This document shows, one piece after another, positions 18,106 through 27,365 of a stretch of 64,000 bases of DNA. Every line of letters starts with the position of its first letter. The stretch's first letter is position 1. The DNA is taken from contig NZ_FQVC01000005.1 in assembly GCF_900128975.1 (NCBI RefSeq), positions 124,001 to 188,000 of the forward strand, read 5' to 3'. This stretch comes from Devosia limi DSM 17137 (GTDB lineage Bacteria > Pseudomonadota > Alphaproteobacteria > Rhizobiales > Devosiaceae). The translations under genes were made by a program, and so were the position numbers. The notes beneath the pieces are model-generated. The model made no database searches, was not told the DNA's origin, and was given only the letters and a program-made list of their open reading frames with translations.

Positions 18106-18720
18106 CTAAATCTCCACCCGCCCCTCAAGCTGCCCATCCGCGCCGATCCGATAGATCGTCGGCTGGCCCGTGGCGATTTCGCGCTTGAGGATTTCGTCCG
18201 GCGTCAGCCCCTCGATCGCCATCACCAGCGCCCGCAGCGAATTGCCATGCGCGGCCACCAGCACCGTCTTGCCGGCCTTCAGCAGCGGCAGGATCTCGGC
18301 CTCGTAATAGGGCAGCGTACGTGCCGCGGTGTCCTTGAGGCTCTCGCCGCCCGGCGGGGGCACATCGAACGAGCGGCGCCAGATCAGCACCTGCTCCTCG
18401 CCCCACTTGGCCCGGGCATCGTCCTTGTTGAGCCCCGACAGCTCGCCATAGTCACGTTCGTTCAGCGCCACATTGCGGGTAATGGTGACATTGAGAATGT
18501 CCATTTCCTCGAGCATCAGGTCCAGCGTGTGCTGGGCCCGGCGCAGCGCCGAAGTGTAATAGAGATCGGGCACGATGCCCTTGGCCTTGAGCGCCTTGCC
18601 GGTGGCGCGGGCTTCCCCGATCCCCTTCTCGGTCAGGCCCGGATTGCGCCAGCCGGTGAAGAGGTTCTTGAGGTTCCACTCGCTCTCGCCATGGCGCACG
18701 AGGATCAGGGTTCCGGTCAT
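18106..18720 (-). CDS. gpmA: 2,3-bisphosphoglycerate-dependent phosphoglycerate mutase
   Basis: Glycolytic interconversion of 3- and 2-phosphoglycerate. 204 residues with the catalytic [18 protein letters not shown] (His in RHGES), [13 protein letters not shown], and second His in [12 protein letters not shown]. It is shorter than the 250-residue E. coli form, as usual in alphaproteobacteria. Last gene of a dapB-EVE-gpmA run. Confidence 0.95.
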   Translation of the reverse strand: MTGTLILVRHGESEWNLKNLFTGWRNPGLTEKGIGEARATGKALKAKGIVPDLYYTSALRRAQHTLDLMLEEMDILNVTITRNVALNERDYGELSGLNKDDARAKWGEEQVLIWRRSFDVPPPGGESLKDTAARTLPYYEAEILPLLKAGKTVLVAAHGNSLRALVMAIEGLTPDEILKREIATGQPTIYRIGADGQLEGRVEI

Positions 18721-18732
18721 TCTTGTCTCCGA

Positions 18733-19173
18733 TCAGTTGATAGGGTCGCCAACGCCCATGGCCGTGGCGATGCGGAGAAAATCCTCCCGCCCGATGCCAA
18801 ACAGCGATTTGCGGAAATACATGCCCCAATGGCTGGGATTGGTCACGAAGGAAAGTTGGGGCAGCAGCAGATAGATATCGGCGTCCTGCGCATCGAGATA
18901 ACGCGCCCGCCGGCGCCAGCCGGTCATTCCAGGCGCCATCAGCATCTGTTCGGGCTCACCCGGCTCGATCACGCCGATACCGGTAAAGCGCCGCACGCTG
19001 TCCTTGCCACCCAGCGTCTGGGTTGGCGAATAATAAGCGAACCAGTCGCCCGGCTGCACCCGCTTGGCGGCGCTGTGGTCGCCATGGGCGAACATCACGA
19101 TGCCATCCGCCCGGCCGATGGCCACATGGGCAGCAGCCGCCACCCCGATCCAATAGGCGGGGTGCGCTGCCAT
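18733..19173 (-). CDS. EVE domain protein (UPF0310-like)
   Basis: 146 residues forming one EVE domain (YWIGVAAAAHV, then GDWFAYYSPTQTLGGKDSVRRFTGIGVI). EVE domains belong to the PUA-like fold and bind modified bases in nucleic acids. The ATG shares a base with the dapB stop, and gpmA starts 12 bases after its own end, so it is co-transcribed between two metabolic genes. Its ligand is unknown. Confidence 0.8.
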   Translation of the reverse strand: MAAHPAYWIGVAAAAHVAIGRADGIVMFAHGDHSAAKRVQPGDWFAYYSPTQTLGGKDSVRRFTGIGVIEPGEPEQMLMAPGMTGWRRRARYLDAQDADIYLLLPQLSFVTNPSHWGMYFRKSLFGIGREDFLRIATAMGVGDPIN

Positions 19174-19976
19174 CAGAGGCCCAGCACGTCAGTCATGGCA
19201 TAAAGCCCATTGGGCTGGCTCTGCGCCCACAGTGCCGCGCGCGCCGCGCCATGCGCGAAAATGGCCCGGTCTTCGGCGCGGTGGATCATTTCGATCCGCT
19301 CGGAGGGGCCGGCAAAGATCACGCTGTGCTCACCCACCACGGTGCCGCCACGCAAGGTGGCAAAGCCGATCGTGCCCTTTTCGCGCGGCCCGGTATGGCC
19401 ATCGCGCACCCGCACCGAATGGTCCCTGAGCGAGATATCGCGCCCCTCGGCCGCTGCCTGGCCCAGCAGCAGAGCCGTGCCCGATGGCGCATCGACCTTG
19501 CGCGAATGGTGCATTTCGAGAATTTCGATATCGTATTCGGCCAGCGCCTCGGCCGCCTTGCGCACGAGATTGGCCAGAACCGTCACGCCCATCGAGAAAT
19601 TGCCCGACTTGACGATCCGCGCCCCGCTTGCCGCTGCGGCAATCGCCACGTCGTCGGCTTCGCCCAGCCCGGTGGTGCCGATGACATGGATCAGCCCGCG
19701 CGCCCCGGCCTTTTGTGCCAGCGCCACGCTGGCAGCCGGCGCGGTAAAATCGATGATGGCGTCGGCGCCATCCAGCGCCGCCTCGATGTCCTCGGAAATC
19801 TCCACGCCAAGTGGTTCGATCCCCGCATAGAGCCCGGCATCGCGTCCCACTGCCGGTGCTCCGGCGCGGTCGATAGCGGCATGCAGGGTCAGCCCCGCCA
19901 GGCTGGTGACGGCGCGGATATTGGCCGCGCCCATGCGCCCACCCGCCCCAGCCACCACGACCCTGAGTTCAGCCAT
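19173..19976 (-). CDS. dapB: 4-hydroxy-tetrahydrodipicolinate reductase
   Basis: Second committed step of diaminopimelate/lysine synthesis, NAD(P)H dependent. 267 residues with N-terminal [11 protein letters not shown], the GTTGLGEAD turn, [14 protein letters not shown], and the active-site [19 protein letters not shown] (His-His and Lys). Start ATG 19976. Confidence 0.97.
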   Translation of the reverse strand: MAELRVVVAGAGGRMGAANIRAVTSLAGLTLHAAIDRAGAPAVGRDAGLYAGIEPLGVEISEDIEAALDGADAIIDFTAPAASVALAQKAGARGLIHVIGTTGLGEADDVAIAAAASGARIVKSGNFSMGVTVLANLVRKAAEALAEYDIEILEMHHSRKVDAPSGTALLLGQAAAEGRDISLRDHSVRVRDGHTGPREKGTIGFATLRGGTVVGEHSVIFAGPSERIEMIHRAEDRAIFAHGAARAALWAQSQPNGLYAMTDVLGL

Positions 19977-20110
19977 TCCCGTCTCCCGATCAACCTTGCG
20001 CCATATTCAGGCGGCTCAATAGTGCTTCGGCTATAGCAGCGCCCGCCGCAAACGCCAACACTGTGCCATTCATGCTAAGCTTCGAGGGTAACTGCGATTA
20101 AGGAACGTCT

Positions 20111-20461
20111 ATGACCATCACCAACGCGCTGGCCGGCATCGCCGTCGATGACCTCGCGGCGGTGCTCGCGTGGTACGAGCAAGTGTTCGGCCGCCCCGCC
20201 GACGCCCGCCCGCTGGCCGACATCGCCGAGTGGAAATTCACCACCGGGGGCTGGGTCCAGGTCTTCACCGACAGTGACCGCGCCGGGGCCTCGAGCGTCA
20301 CCCTGATCGTCGATGATTTGGCCGCGCTGGTCACCGAACTCGCCAGCCGCGACATTGCCCCGGTCTCCAAGCGCATCGGCGACTACGTCAAAACCGCCAT
20401 CTTCCGCGACCCCGACGGCAATCAACTGATCTTCACCCAGCCGCTGAAAAACACCTATTAG
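20111..20461 (+). CDS. VOC (glyoxalase-like) family protein
   Basis: 116 residues, one glyoxalase/bleomycin-resistance (VOC) domain. It starts TNALAGIAVDDLAAVLAWYEQVFG and ends KTAIFRDPDGNQLIFTQ, where the acidic residue position of FRDPDGN is usual for the fold. Metal-binding residues are not fully evident, so the activity is open. It stands alone, divergent from dapB. Confidence 0.75.
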   Translation: MTITNALAGIAVDDLAAVLAWYEQVFGRPADARPLADIAEWKFTTGGWVQVFTDSDRAGASSVTLIVDDLAALVTELASRDIAPVSKRIGDYVKTAIFRDPDGNQLIFTQPLKNTY

Positions 20462-20540
20462 GGATTTTTGGGCTTTGAAGGCGGCAGGCTGGCGGGCGCC
20501 TTCGCGGCCGCTGGCTCGCCCAACTCCCGAGGTGAATATC

Positions 20541-20995
20541 CGGCAATGGGCGATCCGCCTGCGACAGCCCGACATTTCCCGAAAAACCACCGCATTTCCC
20601 CACCGTCATTGCCCGGCGCGTCCGGGCAATCCATCTTTCCGGGTCAAAGACTGGATCACCCGGACGAGCCGGGTGATGACGATGGTTGCAACATCGCACC
20701 CACTGCCCCACGCCCGCCTCCATCCATCCCCACCGCGCTGCCCCCGGGACTGGATCCGGAGGCCCGATGCGACGGGAAAGAACCCTCGTCCAAACCCCGA
20801 GGGTGATGATCCGGGAATGGGCGATATGCCTGCGACAGCCCGACATTTTCCCAAAAAACCACCACACTCCCCCCACCGTCATTGCCCGGCTCGTCCGGGC
20901 AATCCATCTTTCCGGGTCAAAGACTGGATCACCCGGACGAGCCGGGTGATGACGATGGTCGAAACATCGCACCCACTGCCCCGCGCCCGCCTTCA
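20541..20995. repeat. tandem duplication of a repeat-bearing segment
   Basis: Two copies of about 180 bases, starting near 20541 and 20812 (offset 271-273 bases), each contain cgacagcccgacatt, a family A palindrome pair (20605-20680 and 20878-20953) and catcgcacccactgcccc. This fills most of the 650-base gap 20462-21111 between the VOC gene and pyrF, where I see no gene. Confidence 0.75.
20731..20775. repeat. half copy of family B repeat
   Basis: ccaccgcgctgcccccggga followed by the inverse arm tggatccggaggcc. The left-arm type is as in the copy at 18001, lying between the two duplicated segments. Confidence 0.55.
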
Positions 20996-20998
20996 TCC

Positions 20999-21040
20999 CC
21001 ACCCACCGGCCGCCCCCGGACTGGATCCGGGGGCCATTCT
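20999..21040. repeat. half copy of family B repeat
   Basis: ccccacccaccggccgccccc followed by ggactggatccgggggcc, again the left arm, after the second duplicated segment. Confidence 0.55.
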
Positions 21041-21058
21041 CACCCCGGCACGCGCATG

Positions 21059-21085
21059 AAAAAGCCCGCGGATTACCTCCGCGGG
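21059..21085 (-). terminator. intrinsic terminator of pyrF
   Basis: CCCGCGG / CCGCGGG stem (21065-21071 and 21079-21085) with an A-run at 21059-21063 that is a T-run on the minus strand, 26 bases past the pyrF stop. Confidence 0.85.
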
Positions 21086-21111
21086 CGGCTCGCCATTGGG
21101 AGACGAAAAAC

Positions 21112-21810
21112 CTAAGCTAGGCGCGAGCCCGCATTCATCTCGGCCAGGATCGACCGCGCCGCCGCTGCCGGATCGGCCGCCGCGATGATCGGGCGCGCCA
21201 CCACCAGATGCGTCGCGCCGGCATCCAGCGCCTGGCGTGGGCTCATCACCCGCTTCTGGTCGCCCAGATCAGCCCCGGCCGGCCGGATCCCCGGCGTCAC
21301 GATGGCCAGCTTCGGCCCCACAATGGTGCGCACCATCTCGGCTTCATGCGGCGAGGCGACCAGCCCGCCAATCCCGGCGTCGCGCCCCTGCTGCGCCCGC
21401 AGTGCAACGAGGCCCGCCGCGTCGCGCTCATAACCGGCTTCCTTGACGTCGGCATCGTCCATCGAGGTCAGCACTGTCACGCCCAGCACCGTCAGCCCCG
21501 AGCCTTCGGCAGCCCTGGCGGCGGCGCGCATGGTCTTGGGATAGGCATGCACGGTCAGCATGGTCGCCCCGGTATCGGCGATGGCGGCCACGCCCTTTTC
21601 GACGGTGTTGTCGATATCGAGCAGTTTGAGGTCGAAGAACACCTTCTTGCCCGCGGCCAGCAGCGCCTTGCCCAGCGCATAGCCGTCCGCGCCGTAAAAG
21701 CACTGATAGCCGATCTTGTAGAAGTCGACGCTGTCGCCCAGCGCCGTCACGATGGCTTCGGCCTGCGCGCGCGACGAAACGTCGAGGCCAACAATCAGTT
21801 GCCCGCTCAT
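21112..21810 (-). CDS. pyrF: orotidine 5'-phosphate decarboxylase
   Basis: Makes UMP in the last step of pyrimidine synthesis. 232 residues: [14 protein letters not shown] at the start, the catalytic [16 protein letters not shown] (the D-x-K-x-x-D charged array), and the phosphate-binding TPGIRP. Start ATG 21810 matches the family. Confidence 0.96.
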   Translation of the reverse strand: MSGQLIVGLDVSSRAQAEAIVTALGDSVDFYKIGYQCFYGADGYALGKALLAAGKKVFFDLKLLDIDNTVEKGVAAIADTGATMLTVHAYPKTMRAAARAAEGSGLTVLGVTVLTSMDDADVKEAGYERDAAGLVALRAQQGRDAGIGGLVASPHEAEMVRTIVGPKLAIVTPGIRPAGADLGDQKRVMSPRQALDAGATHLVVARPIIAAADPAAAARSILAEMNAGSRLA

Positions 21811-21874
21811 GATCTGTCTCCGATGTCTTTGCGTTGGCCTGCCTTGCCAGAATTCCGCTGACGCTGCAACCGCG

Positions 21875-22483
21875 CTAGCGCTGTTCCCAGTCGATAGGCA
21901 GGTCCTCGAACGCCATCCAGTCGCTGCCCAGCCGCATTGCCGCCAGGTCGAAGATGAAGCCATTGCCGCCACCCTTGTGGCCGATCCGGCTCTGGTCCTC
22001 GCTGCGCGCAATGGCGCGTCCGCCGACAAAGCATTTGAGCAGCGTACCCACCGCGCCATGTCCGCAAAACACCATTGGTGTTCCTGTCGGCGCCCGCGCC
22101 AGGGCTTCGCCCACCGCCGCGACAATGCGACTTTGCGCATCGATGGCGCGCTCCCAGCCCGCCGCGCTCACCTGCGGCTCGGCAAAGAAGCGGTCGGCCA
22201 TGGCCTCGAATTGCTGCGGCGCCAGATAGCCGGTGGCGCTGCGATCGTTCTCGCCCATTTCCTCTTCGGCAATCACGGCGTTGCCGGCACCCCGCGCCAG
22301 GATTTCGGCCAGCTCGCGCGCCTTGCGCTCGGTGCTGGTAAAGATCATCGCATCCGCCGGCACCACCATCCGGGCCGCCAGCGCCTCGGCTCGCTCGCGA
22401 CCAATGGGCGACAGGCCCCATTGCGGCACCGCCACATGGGGGTCCTGCAGCACCTGCGGATGGCTGAGATAGAGCGCAAGCAT
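21875..22483 (-). CDS. histidine phosphatase superfamily protein with altered first motif
   Basis: 202 residues resembling the phosphoglycerate mutase-like branch. The second catalytic segment [14 protein letters not shown] is intact. The first one reads LYLSHPQV where active enzymes have RHG: the His is kept but Arg is Ser and Gly is Pro. It is therefore possibly a weak or inactive phosphatase. It sits three bases from the FMN reductase gene and upstream of pyrF on the same strand. Confidence 0.7.
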   Translation of the reverse strand: MLALYLSHPQVLQDPHVAVPQWGLSPIGRERAEALAARMVVPADAMIFTSTERKARELAEILARGAGNAVIAEEEMGENDRSATGYLAPQQFEAMADRFFAEPQVSAAGWERAIDAQSRIVAAVGEALARAPTGTPMVFCGHGAVGTLLKCFVGGRAIARSEDQSRIGHKGGGNGFIFDLAAMRLGSDWMAFEDLPIDWEQR

Positions 22484-22485
22484 GG

Positions 22486-23031
22486 CTAGCCTCGGCTGAA
22501 ATGGGTCAGTTCATGGACCATCTGGGTCATCTTGGCCTGGATCGATTTCTCCACCAATTGCCCCTCGCTATCAAACGCTTCACTGGCCGGTCCGATCCCC
22601 AACAATGTCGGGACCACCAGCGTGCCCACCTTGGTCAGCGATTCGCGCAAATGGCTCAGCCCCCAGATGGTGCCGTATTTGCCCGAACTGACCCCGCCAA
22701 TGCCGAACACCGCATGGCGGAACGGGCTGGGCCGCTGCCGGCTGATCCAGGCCAGCGTATTGACGATCAGCGGGCTGGCGCCGCCATTATATTCAGGGCT
22801 GGCGATGAAGACGATGTCATGGCTGCGCCAGAGCTCGGCCAGCCGACCGGCCGCCTCGGGCACATTGTCGGGCTCCAGATCCTCGTTGAAGATCGGCATC
22901 GGGTAATCGGCCAGGTCCAGCGCCGTCACGGCCACGCCCGCCTCCGCCAGTTTGGCGCCAACCAGCATTTGCAGCTGGCGATTATACGATCCCTTGCGGA
23001 TCGAGCCGGAAAGCGTGACGGCAGTGAGCAT
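22486..23031 (-). CDS. NADPH-dependent FMN reductase family protein
   Basis: 181 residues, flavodoxin-like fold: LSGSIRKGSYNRQLQ binds the FMN phosphate, and IASPEYNGGASPLIVNTLAWISR is the SPEYN-type flavin loop. Probably a quinone, azo or chromate reductase. I start at ATG 23031, not at the longer frame, because the GSIRKGS motif then sits near the N-terminus as usual. Coupled to the histidine phosphatase-like gene. Confidence 0.85.
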   Translation of the reverse strand: MLTAVTLSGSIRKGSYNRQLQMLVGAKLAEAGVAVTALDLADYPMPIFNEDLEPDNVPEAAGRLAELWRSHDIVFIASPEYNGGASPLIVNTLAWISRQRPSPFRHAVFGIGGVSSGKYGTIWGLSHLRESLTKVGTLVVPTLLGIGPASEAFDSEGQLVEKSIQAKMTQMVHELTHFSRG

Positions 23032-23101
23032 GACGTGGGCCCTGGGTTCAGATTTCGCCCTGACAGTGCCCGGCGCTCTCCTGCGCCGCAAGGGCGCATG
23101 C

Positions 23102-23145
23102 TTGACTCCCGGAAACGACGCTGCCTATGTTAAGTTATCACTTAA
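23102..23145 (+). promoter_or_regulatory. promoter and candidate operator of the VOC gene at 23163
   Basis: TTGACT (23102-23107) and TATGTT (23126-23131) with an 18-base spacer make a plausible sigma-70 promoter. An inverted repeat TTAAGT-tatc-ACTTAA (23130-23145) overlaps the end of the -10 and would suit a repressor. Confidence 0.45.
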
Positions 23146-23162
23146 GTAATGGAGTGCAGTCC

Positions 23163-23570
23163 ATGGCCACCAACATCTTCGTCAACCTGCCGGTCCGTGA
23201 TCTCGATGCCACCAAGGCCTTTTTCGGCGCCCTCGGCTTTCGCTTCAATCCCCAGTTCACCGACGAGACCGCCGCTGCCATGGTGGTGGATGAGGGCATC
23301 TATTTCATGCTGCTCACCCACGCCAAATTCAAAGACTTCATCTCCCTGCCGCTCTCCGACGCGAAAAAGGAAACCCAGGCCCTCTATGCGATTTCGCGCG
23401 AAAGCCGCGCCGAGGTCGACACGGTGGTGGATGCAGCGCTGGGCGCCGGCGGCACCGAGCCGCGCCCGGCGCAGGAACTCGGCTTCATGTATTCGCGCGC
23501 TTTTGCCGATCTCGACGGCCATATCTGGGAATTTGTCTGGATGGATCCCAGCTTCATCCAGCCGCAATAA
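23163..23570 (+). CDS. VOC (glyoxalase-like) family protein
   Basis: 135 residues. NIFVNLPVRDLDATKAFFGALGF and the end DLDGHIWEFVWMDPS are typical of VOC proteins annotated as glyoxalase or bleomycin-resistance type. The conserved DGH-IWEF segment supplies the usual terminal metal-ligand region. ATG 23163 chosen over an in-frame upstream codon, since it begins the first beta strand. Substrate unknown. Confidence 0.8.
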   Translation: MATNIFVNLPVRDLDATKAFFGALGFRFNPQFTDETAAAMVVDEGIYFMLLTHAKFKDFISLPLSDAKKETQALYAISRESRAEVDTVVDAALGAGGTEPRPAQELGFMYSRAFADLDGHIWEFVWMDPSFIQPQ

Positions 23571-23643
23571 GTCAGCGGACCAGCCCCCGGCGGCTTGTCG
23601 GGCCCGGCATGCCTGCCTATCCTATCGGCAGCAGGAGGATGCA

Positions 23644-23853
23644 ATGGCGGAAAAACTTGTCGTCACCGGGCTCAGCCACGATCTGCAGGCCAAAAAGTCC
23701 TATGTCTCGTTCATCTGGTCGGATGATCCGGGCAAGCGGCTGGGCCTGGAAGTGCCCTATGGCACCGCACTGGATGACGTAGCCGCCGCCGCCCGCACCG
23801 CGCTGGATGGCCTGGCGCGCGAGCTGGACGCCAGCGAGTTGTCCCTGCCCTAA
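23644..23853 (+). CDS. small conserved-looking hypothetical protein
   Basis: 69 residues with a strong AGGAGG site at 23633-23638. Acidic, no signal peptide or membrane segment, ending ELDASELSLP. The 3' end overlaps the convergent GT8 gene by four bases. The good ribosome-binding site and codon usage support a real gene. No family recognised. Confidence 0.55.
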   Translation: MAEKLVVTGLSHDLQAKKSYVSFIWSDDPGKRLGLEVPYGTALDDVAAAARTALDGLARELDASELSLP

Positions 23854-24710
23854 TTGCCCAGCCGCAGCCAGCTCTTGGCCCTGCGCATCCAGGTTTCGCG
23901 CCGGTATTGGTAGAAATAGGCATTGGTCATCAGGTGCCGATAGGTGCGCTTGAAGGCCACCCGCGTCCACAGCTTCCAGGGCCGCGCCAGCGCCGAGTAA
24001 TGCAGGATATGGGGATCGAACGCTTCATGCGCCGGCTCCGGATTCTGCAGGTTCCAGCGATTGTCGAGCTCGAGGAACCGGTCGCGGAAGGCGAAATTGA
24101 TGATGTCCTGATCGTAGTAGAACATCTCGATTTCCGATTGCGGCAGGTTATCGACCAGCGCCGCGACGAAATCCATGTCGCGATATTGCGTCAGGTCGAT
24201 CAGCATGACCCCGGAATTGAAATAGGGCTCGGCCATCGAAAACGCATTGCGGGTGCGCAGGTCGGTGCCGGCAATGCAGTGCAGCCGGTCGGGCTGGCGC
24301 ACCGCGGCAATGGCCGCGCCCTTCATGTCGATATCGTAGAGCATCTCGATCGGGCTGCGCACAAAGGTGTCGCTGTCCAGATACAGCACCCGTTCGATCC
24401 CCGCATTCAGCAGGTCGCCCAGGAACAGCCGCGCATAGATGATCGGCCGGAACCGCCGCATCTTTATGCGCGGGAATTGTTCGATCCGCTTGCCCAGAAT
24501 ATCGGAGCCATCGAGGTCGATGAAATTGAGCTGCGCCCCGTAATCGCTGGCAATGCTCTCCAGCGCCGCCCGGTGTTCGCCCGATAGCCCGGTATGCAGC
24601 AGATGGAACCGCAGGTCCCTGGTCCGGTGCGTCGTCAGGCACACCGAACGCATCGTGGCATAGGCGGGGGCCCAGTAATTATCGTCGAACGTCAGTGCGA
24701 TCTCGATCAC
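23850..24710 (-). CDS. glycosyltransferase family 8 protein
   Basis: 286 residues. ALTFDDNYWAPAYATMRSV at the start, the D-x-D metal/nucleotide-sugar motif in VLYLDSDTFV (about residue 115), YFNSGVMLIDLTQYR and a C-terminal HYSALARPW are characteristic of GT8 (LPS galactosyl/glucosyltransferase type). It probably adds a hexose to a surface polysaccharide; the acceptor cannot be told. It sits just downstream of dnaJ. Confidence 0.85.
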   Translation of the reverse strand: MIEIALTFDDNYWAPAYATMRSVCLTTHRTRDLRFHLLHTGLSGEHRAALESIASDYGAQLNFIDLDGSDILGKRIEQFPRIKMRRFRPIIYARLFLGDLLNAGIERVLYLDSDTFVRSPIEMLYDIDMKGAAIAAVRQPDRLHCIAGTDLRTRNAFSMAEPYFNSGVMLIDLTQYRDMDFVAALVDNLPQSEIEMFYYDQDIINFAFRDRFLELDNRWNLQNPEPAHEAFDPHILHYSALARPWKLWTRVAFKRTYRHLMTNAYFYQYRRETWMRRAKSWLRLGN

Positions 24711-24745
24711 GCCGGGCCCTTCCCTGTTGCGGACTTGGCCAGCGT

Positions 24746-25888
24746 CTAGGCTTCAAACATCTTCTTGAGCTTGGAGAAAAACCCGTCCGAGGTCGGATTG
24801 GTCTCGTCCGTGGTCAGCCGCTGGAATTCCTCCAGCAGCTCGCGCTGCTTGCGGCTGAGGTTCTGCGGCGTCTCGATATCGAGCTGCACATAGAGATCGC
24901 CGGTATCCTTGCTGCGCAGCACCGGCATGCCCTTGCCCTTGAGGCGCACGCGCTGCCCCGGCTGGGTGCCGGCGGCAACCTTGACCTTGGCGCGCATCGC
25001 GTCGAGCGTCGGCACTTCAAATTCCCCGCCCAAGGCGGCGGTGGTCATGGCGATCGGCACGCGCGCATAAAGATCGGCTCCATCGCGGTGGAACAGCTCG
25101 TGCGGCTTGATCGAAATGAAGATGTAGAGATCGCCCGGCGGTCCACCGCGCAGTCCCGCCTCGCCCTCATTGGCCAGCCGGATGCGCGTGCCATCCTCGA
25201 TGCCTTTGGGGATATCGACGCTGAGCTTGCGGTTTTCCTGGCGCCGGCCCTGACCACTGCAATCGGTGCAGGGCTGGTCCATCATCTGGCCGCGGCCCTG
25301 GCAGACCGGGCAGGTCCGCTCGATGGTAAAGAATCCCTGGGCGGCGCGCACCTTGCCATGGCCATTGCACTGGCGGCAGGCATGCGTGCCGGTGCCCGGC
25401 TTGGCGCCCGAGCCGTCGCAGGTGACGCAGCCGACCAGCGTCGGCACGTCGATCTCGACGGTGCGGCCGACAAAGCTCTCTTCGAGCGAGATTTCAAGAT
25501 TATAGCGCAGGTCCGAGCCGCGCAGCTTGGCCGCGCCACCGCCCTGCCCGCCACGCCGGCCGCCACCGCCCATGAAGTCGCCAAAGATGTCGTCGAAAAT
25601 ATCGGACATCGAGGAGGTGAACTCGGGTCCGAACCCGCCGGCGCCGGGACGCCCGCCGCCATTCTCGAAGGCGGCATGCCCGAACCGGTCATAGGCGGCG
25701 CGCTTCTGGCCGTCCTTGAGCGTGTCATAGGCTTCGCTGATTTCCTTGAACGTGGCTTCGGCCTCGGCATTGCCCGGATTGCGGTCGGGGTGATGCTGCA
25801 TGGCGAGCTTGCGATAGGCGCTTTTGAGCGCCGCATCGTCGGCGCCCTTGGCAACGCCGAGCACCTCGTAGAAATCACGTTTGGCCAA
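24746..25888 (-). CDS. dnaJ: chaperone protein DnaJ
   Basis: Co-chaperone that delivers clients to DnaK and stimulates its ATPase. 380 residues: J domain with HHPDRNPGN (HPD at about 34), a Gly-rich region, four zinc-binding repeats ([32 protein letters not shown]) and the C-terminal substrate domains. The start is a TTG at 25888 giving the expected [10 protein letters not shown], with GGAGAA upstream. The longer frame starting with GTG at 25924 is less likely. dnaJ is separated from dnaK by two genes. Confidence 0.95.
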   Translation of the reverse strand: MAKRDFYEVLGVAKGADDAALKSAYRKLAMQHHPDRNPGNAEAEATFKEISEAYDTLKDGQKRAAYDRFGHAAFENGGGRPGAGGFGPEFTSSMSDIFDDIFGDFMGGGGRRGGQGGGAAKLRGSDLRYNLEISLEESFVGRTVEIDVPTLVGCVTCDGSGAKPGTGTHACRQCNGHGKVRAAQGFFTIERTCPVCQGRGQMMDQPCTDCSGQGRRQENRKLSVDIPKGIEDGTRIRLANEGEAGLRGGPPGDLYIFISIKPHELFHRDGADLYARVPIAMTTAALGGEFEVPTLDAMRAKVKVAAGTQPGQRVRLKGKGMPVLRSKDTGDLYVQLDIETPQNLSRKQRELLEEFQRLTTDETNPTSDGFFSKLKKMFEA

Positions 25889-25987
25889 GTATGTTCTCCG
25901 AAAGTCTTGCTGAGACGCCGTCACGTCGCACCCTTATGGGCGCGCCTGCACCAGCGTCATTGTCGATCGATCCGTAAACTCTCCCCC

Positions 25988-26017
25988 TAAATGGCAATCA
26001 ACCCCACATCCCGCAAG
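25988..26017 (-). promoter_or_regulatory. possible RpoH promoter of dnaJ
   Basis: On the minus strand, CTTGCGG (26017-26011), 14 bases, then TGCCATTTA (25996-25988). This is a partial match to the sigma-32 pattern, weaker than those at dnaK and hslV. Confidence 0.3.
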
Positions 26018-26096
26018 GGGACATGAGGCTGCAGACCATTAAAGGGCGGCAAAGCGCTGCATAGCAAGGTCAGTCCGATCCAGCAACCGGGGAGGC

Positions 26097-27146
26097 TCAG
26101 CTGTGTCGCGCCGGGGCAAATGCCCGGCCCAGGGCCTGGGCGGCATCGGACTGGGCGAACAGCGCCTTGTTGACCAGCAGCCCCAGGCCAAAAAAGCCCT
26201 GCGTGACCCCGTCATAGCTGAGGACGCTGACAGCGACGCCAGCCGCCTCGAGCGCTTCGCCCAGGGCTTCCCCTTCCGAGCGCAGCGGATCGATCTGCGC
26301 CAATACGATGGTGGCCGGCGCTAACCCCGCCAGATCCTGGCGGGCCACGAGGTCGATCCTTGCATCGCTGATCTGCTCGCTGTTTTCCAGCGCATGGCGG
26401 AACCGCCAGCGCATGGCCGGCAGCCCGATCGGCCGCGCCCGCAGCGTTTCGCCATAGGAGGGGCGGCTGAGATCGCTGCCGGCAATCGGATGGATCAGCA
26501 ATTGATGCACCGGCTGGGTCAGATGCGCATCGCGCGCGCGGATGGCGATATGGGCGGCCAGGTTCGCCCCGGCATCTTCCCCCGCGACCGCCATGCGGCG
26601 CGGATCGCCGCCGAGGTCGCGCGCCCGCTGCACCAGCCAGCGCCAGGCGGCGTGGGCGTCCTCATGGGCCGCCGGAAATTTGTGTTCGGGCGCCAGCCGG
26701 TAGTCGACCGACACGACGATGGCGCCGGTGCGCCGGGCCAGTGCCCGCGCCGTCGCGTCGTGGCTGTCGAGATCGCCGGTGACGAAGCCGCCGCCATGAA
26801 AATACAGCATCATCGGATTGAGCCGACTCAACAGGCCGGGCGGGCGATAGAGTCGTGCCCCCAGCTCGCCCTCGGCGCCCTCGATGGTGATCGCCTCGGC
26901 CTCCACCCCATCATCGCCCTGGCTGCGGTTCTGCCGCGCCAGAATGGCGGTGACGGCATCGGCCAGCCTGGGCTGGCGCCGCGCCGCGCCCGGTGTCGCC
27001 GATTCCAGCGGCCGGGCGCCCAGGCCTGCCAGGGCATCCAGCACGTGCTTCATATCGGCATCGATTCGGCTCATCGGATCGCCGCCGATCAGTTCGGCAA
27101 TCCGGCCAATGCTGTCGCCGCCGCTGCTGGCTATGGTCTGGGTCAT
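26097..27146 (-). CDS. alpha/beta hydrolase of the hormone-sensitive lipase type lacking the usual nucleophile
   Basis: 349 residues. It has the oxyanion-hole motif MLYFHGGGFVTGD (about residue 145) and family blocks VSVDYRLAPEHKFPAA and WLVQRARDLGGDP. The nucleophile elbow reads VAGEDAGANLA, where the family has G-D/E-S-A-G, so the catalytic Ser is replaced by Asp (codon gat). Either it is a non-esterase member or it uses other chemistry. Start ATG 27146 is uncertain; an ATG at 27248 is also in frame. Confidence 0.75.
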   Translation of the reverse strand: MTQTIASSGGDSIGRIAELIGGDPMSRIDADMKHVLDALAGLGARPLESATPGAARRQPRLADAVTAILARQNRSQGDDGVEAEAITIEGAEGELGARLYRPPGLLSRLNPMMLYFHGGGFVTGDLDSHDATARALARRTGAIVVSVDYRLAPEHKFPAAHEDAHAAWRWLVQRARDLGGDPRRMAVAGEDAGANLAAHIAIRARDAHLTQPVHQLLIHPIAGSDLSRPSYGETLRARPIGLPAMRWRFRHALENSEQISDARIDLVARQDLAGLAPATIVLAQIDPLRSEGEALGEALEAAGVAVSVLSYDGVTQGFFGLGLLVNKALFAQSDAAQALGRAFAPARHS

Positions 27147-27285
27147 CTGGGCCTCGGTGCTCGGTCGGGCTGCGTTGCCAGGGGGCAATGCAGCCACTGT
27201 TCCTTGCAGTCCCTCAATCGGCCGAATCTTGGGCTCAAAAGTGCCCATTTGAGGGCTTTCACCCAAAACGGCTTGCGGGGACGAC

Positions 27286-27310
27286 AAAAAGCCCCGGAAC
27301 GGTCCGGGGC
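27286..27310 (-). terminator. intrinsic terminator downstream of the 27366 gene
   Basis: GCCCCGG-aacggt-CCGGGGC (27291-27310) preceded by AAAAA, a T-run on the minus strand. It would end transcripts of the conserved unknown gene and separate it from the hydrolase gene. Confidence 0.8.
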
Positions 27311-27319
27311 TGCGGGGCT

Positions 27320-27333
27320 GATTCACGTGAAAC
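27320..27333 (+). other. parS-like site 3 (GATTCACGTGAAAC)
   Basis: Exact 14-mer, ten bases beyond the terminator hairpin in the gap between the hydrolase gene and the 27366 gene. Confidence 0.7.
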
Positions 27334-27365
27334 GGCAATCGAACCCGGCGGAAAACGCGGGGTGA

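Noticed and set aside
20541-21040. Clustered repeats that could suggest a CRISPR array
   Set aside because: Only two long units with palindromic content and no regular short repeat/spacer pattern; no cas genes nearby.
24695-25990. A 431-codon plus-strand frame opposite dnaJ
   Set aside because: Antisense shadow; dnaJ shows the J domain and four zinc motifs.
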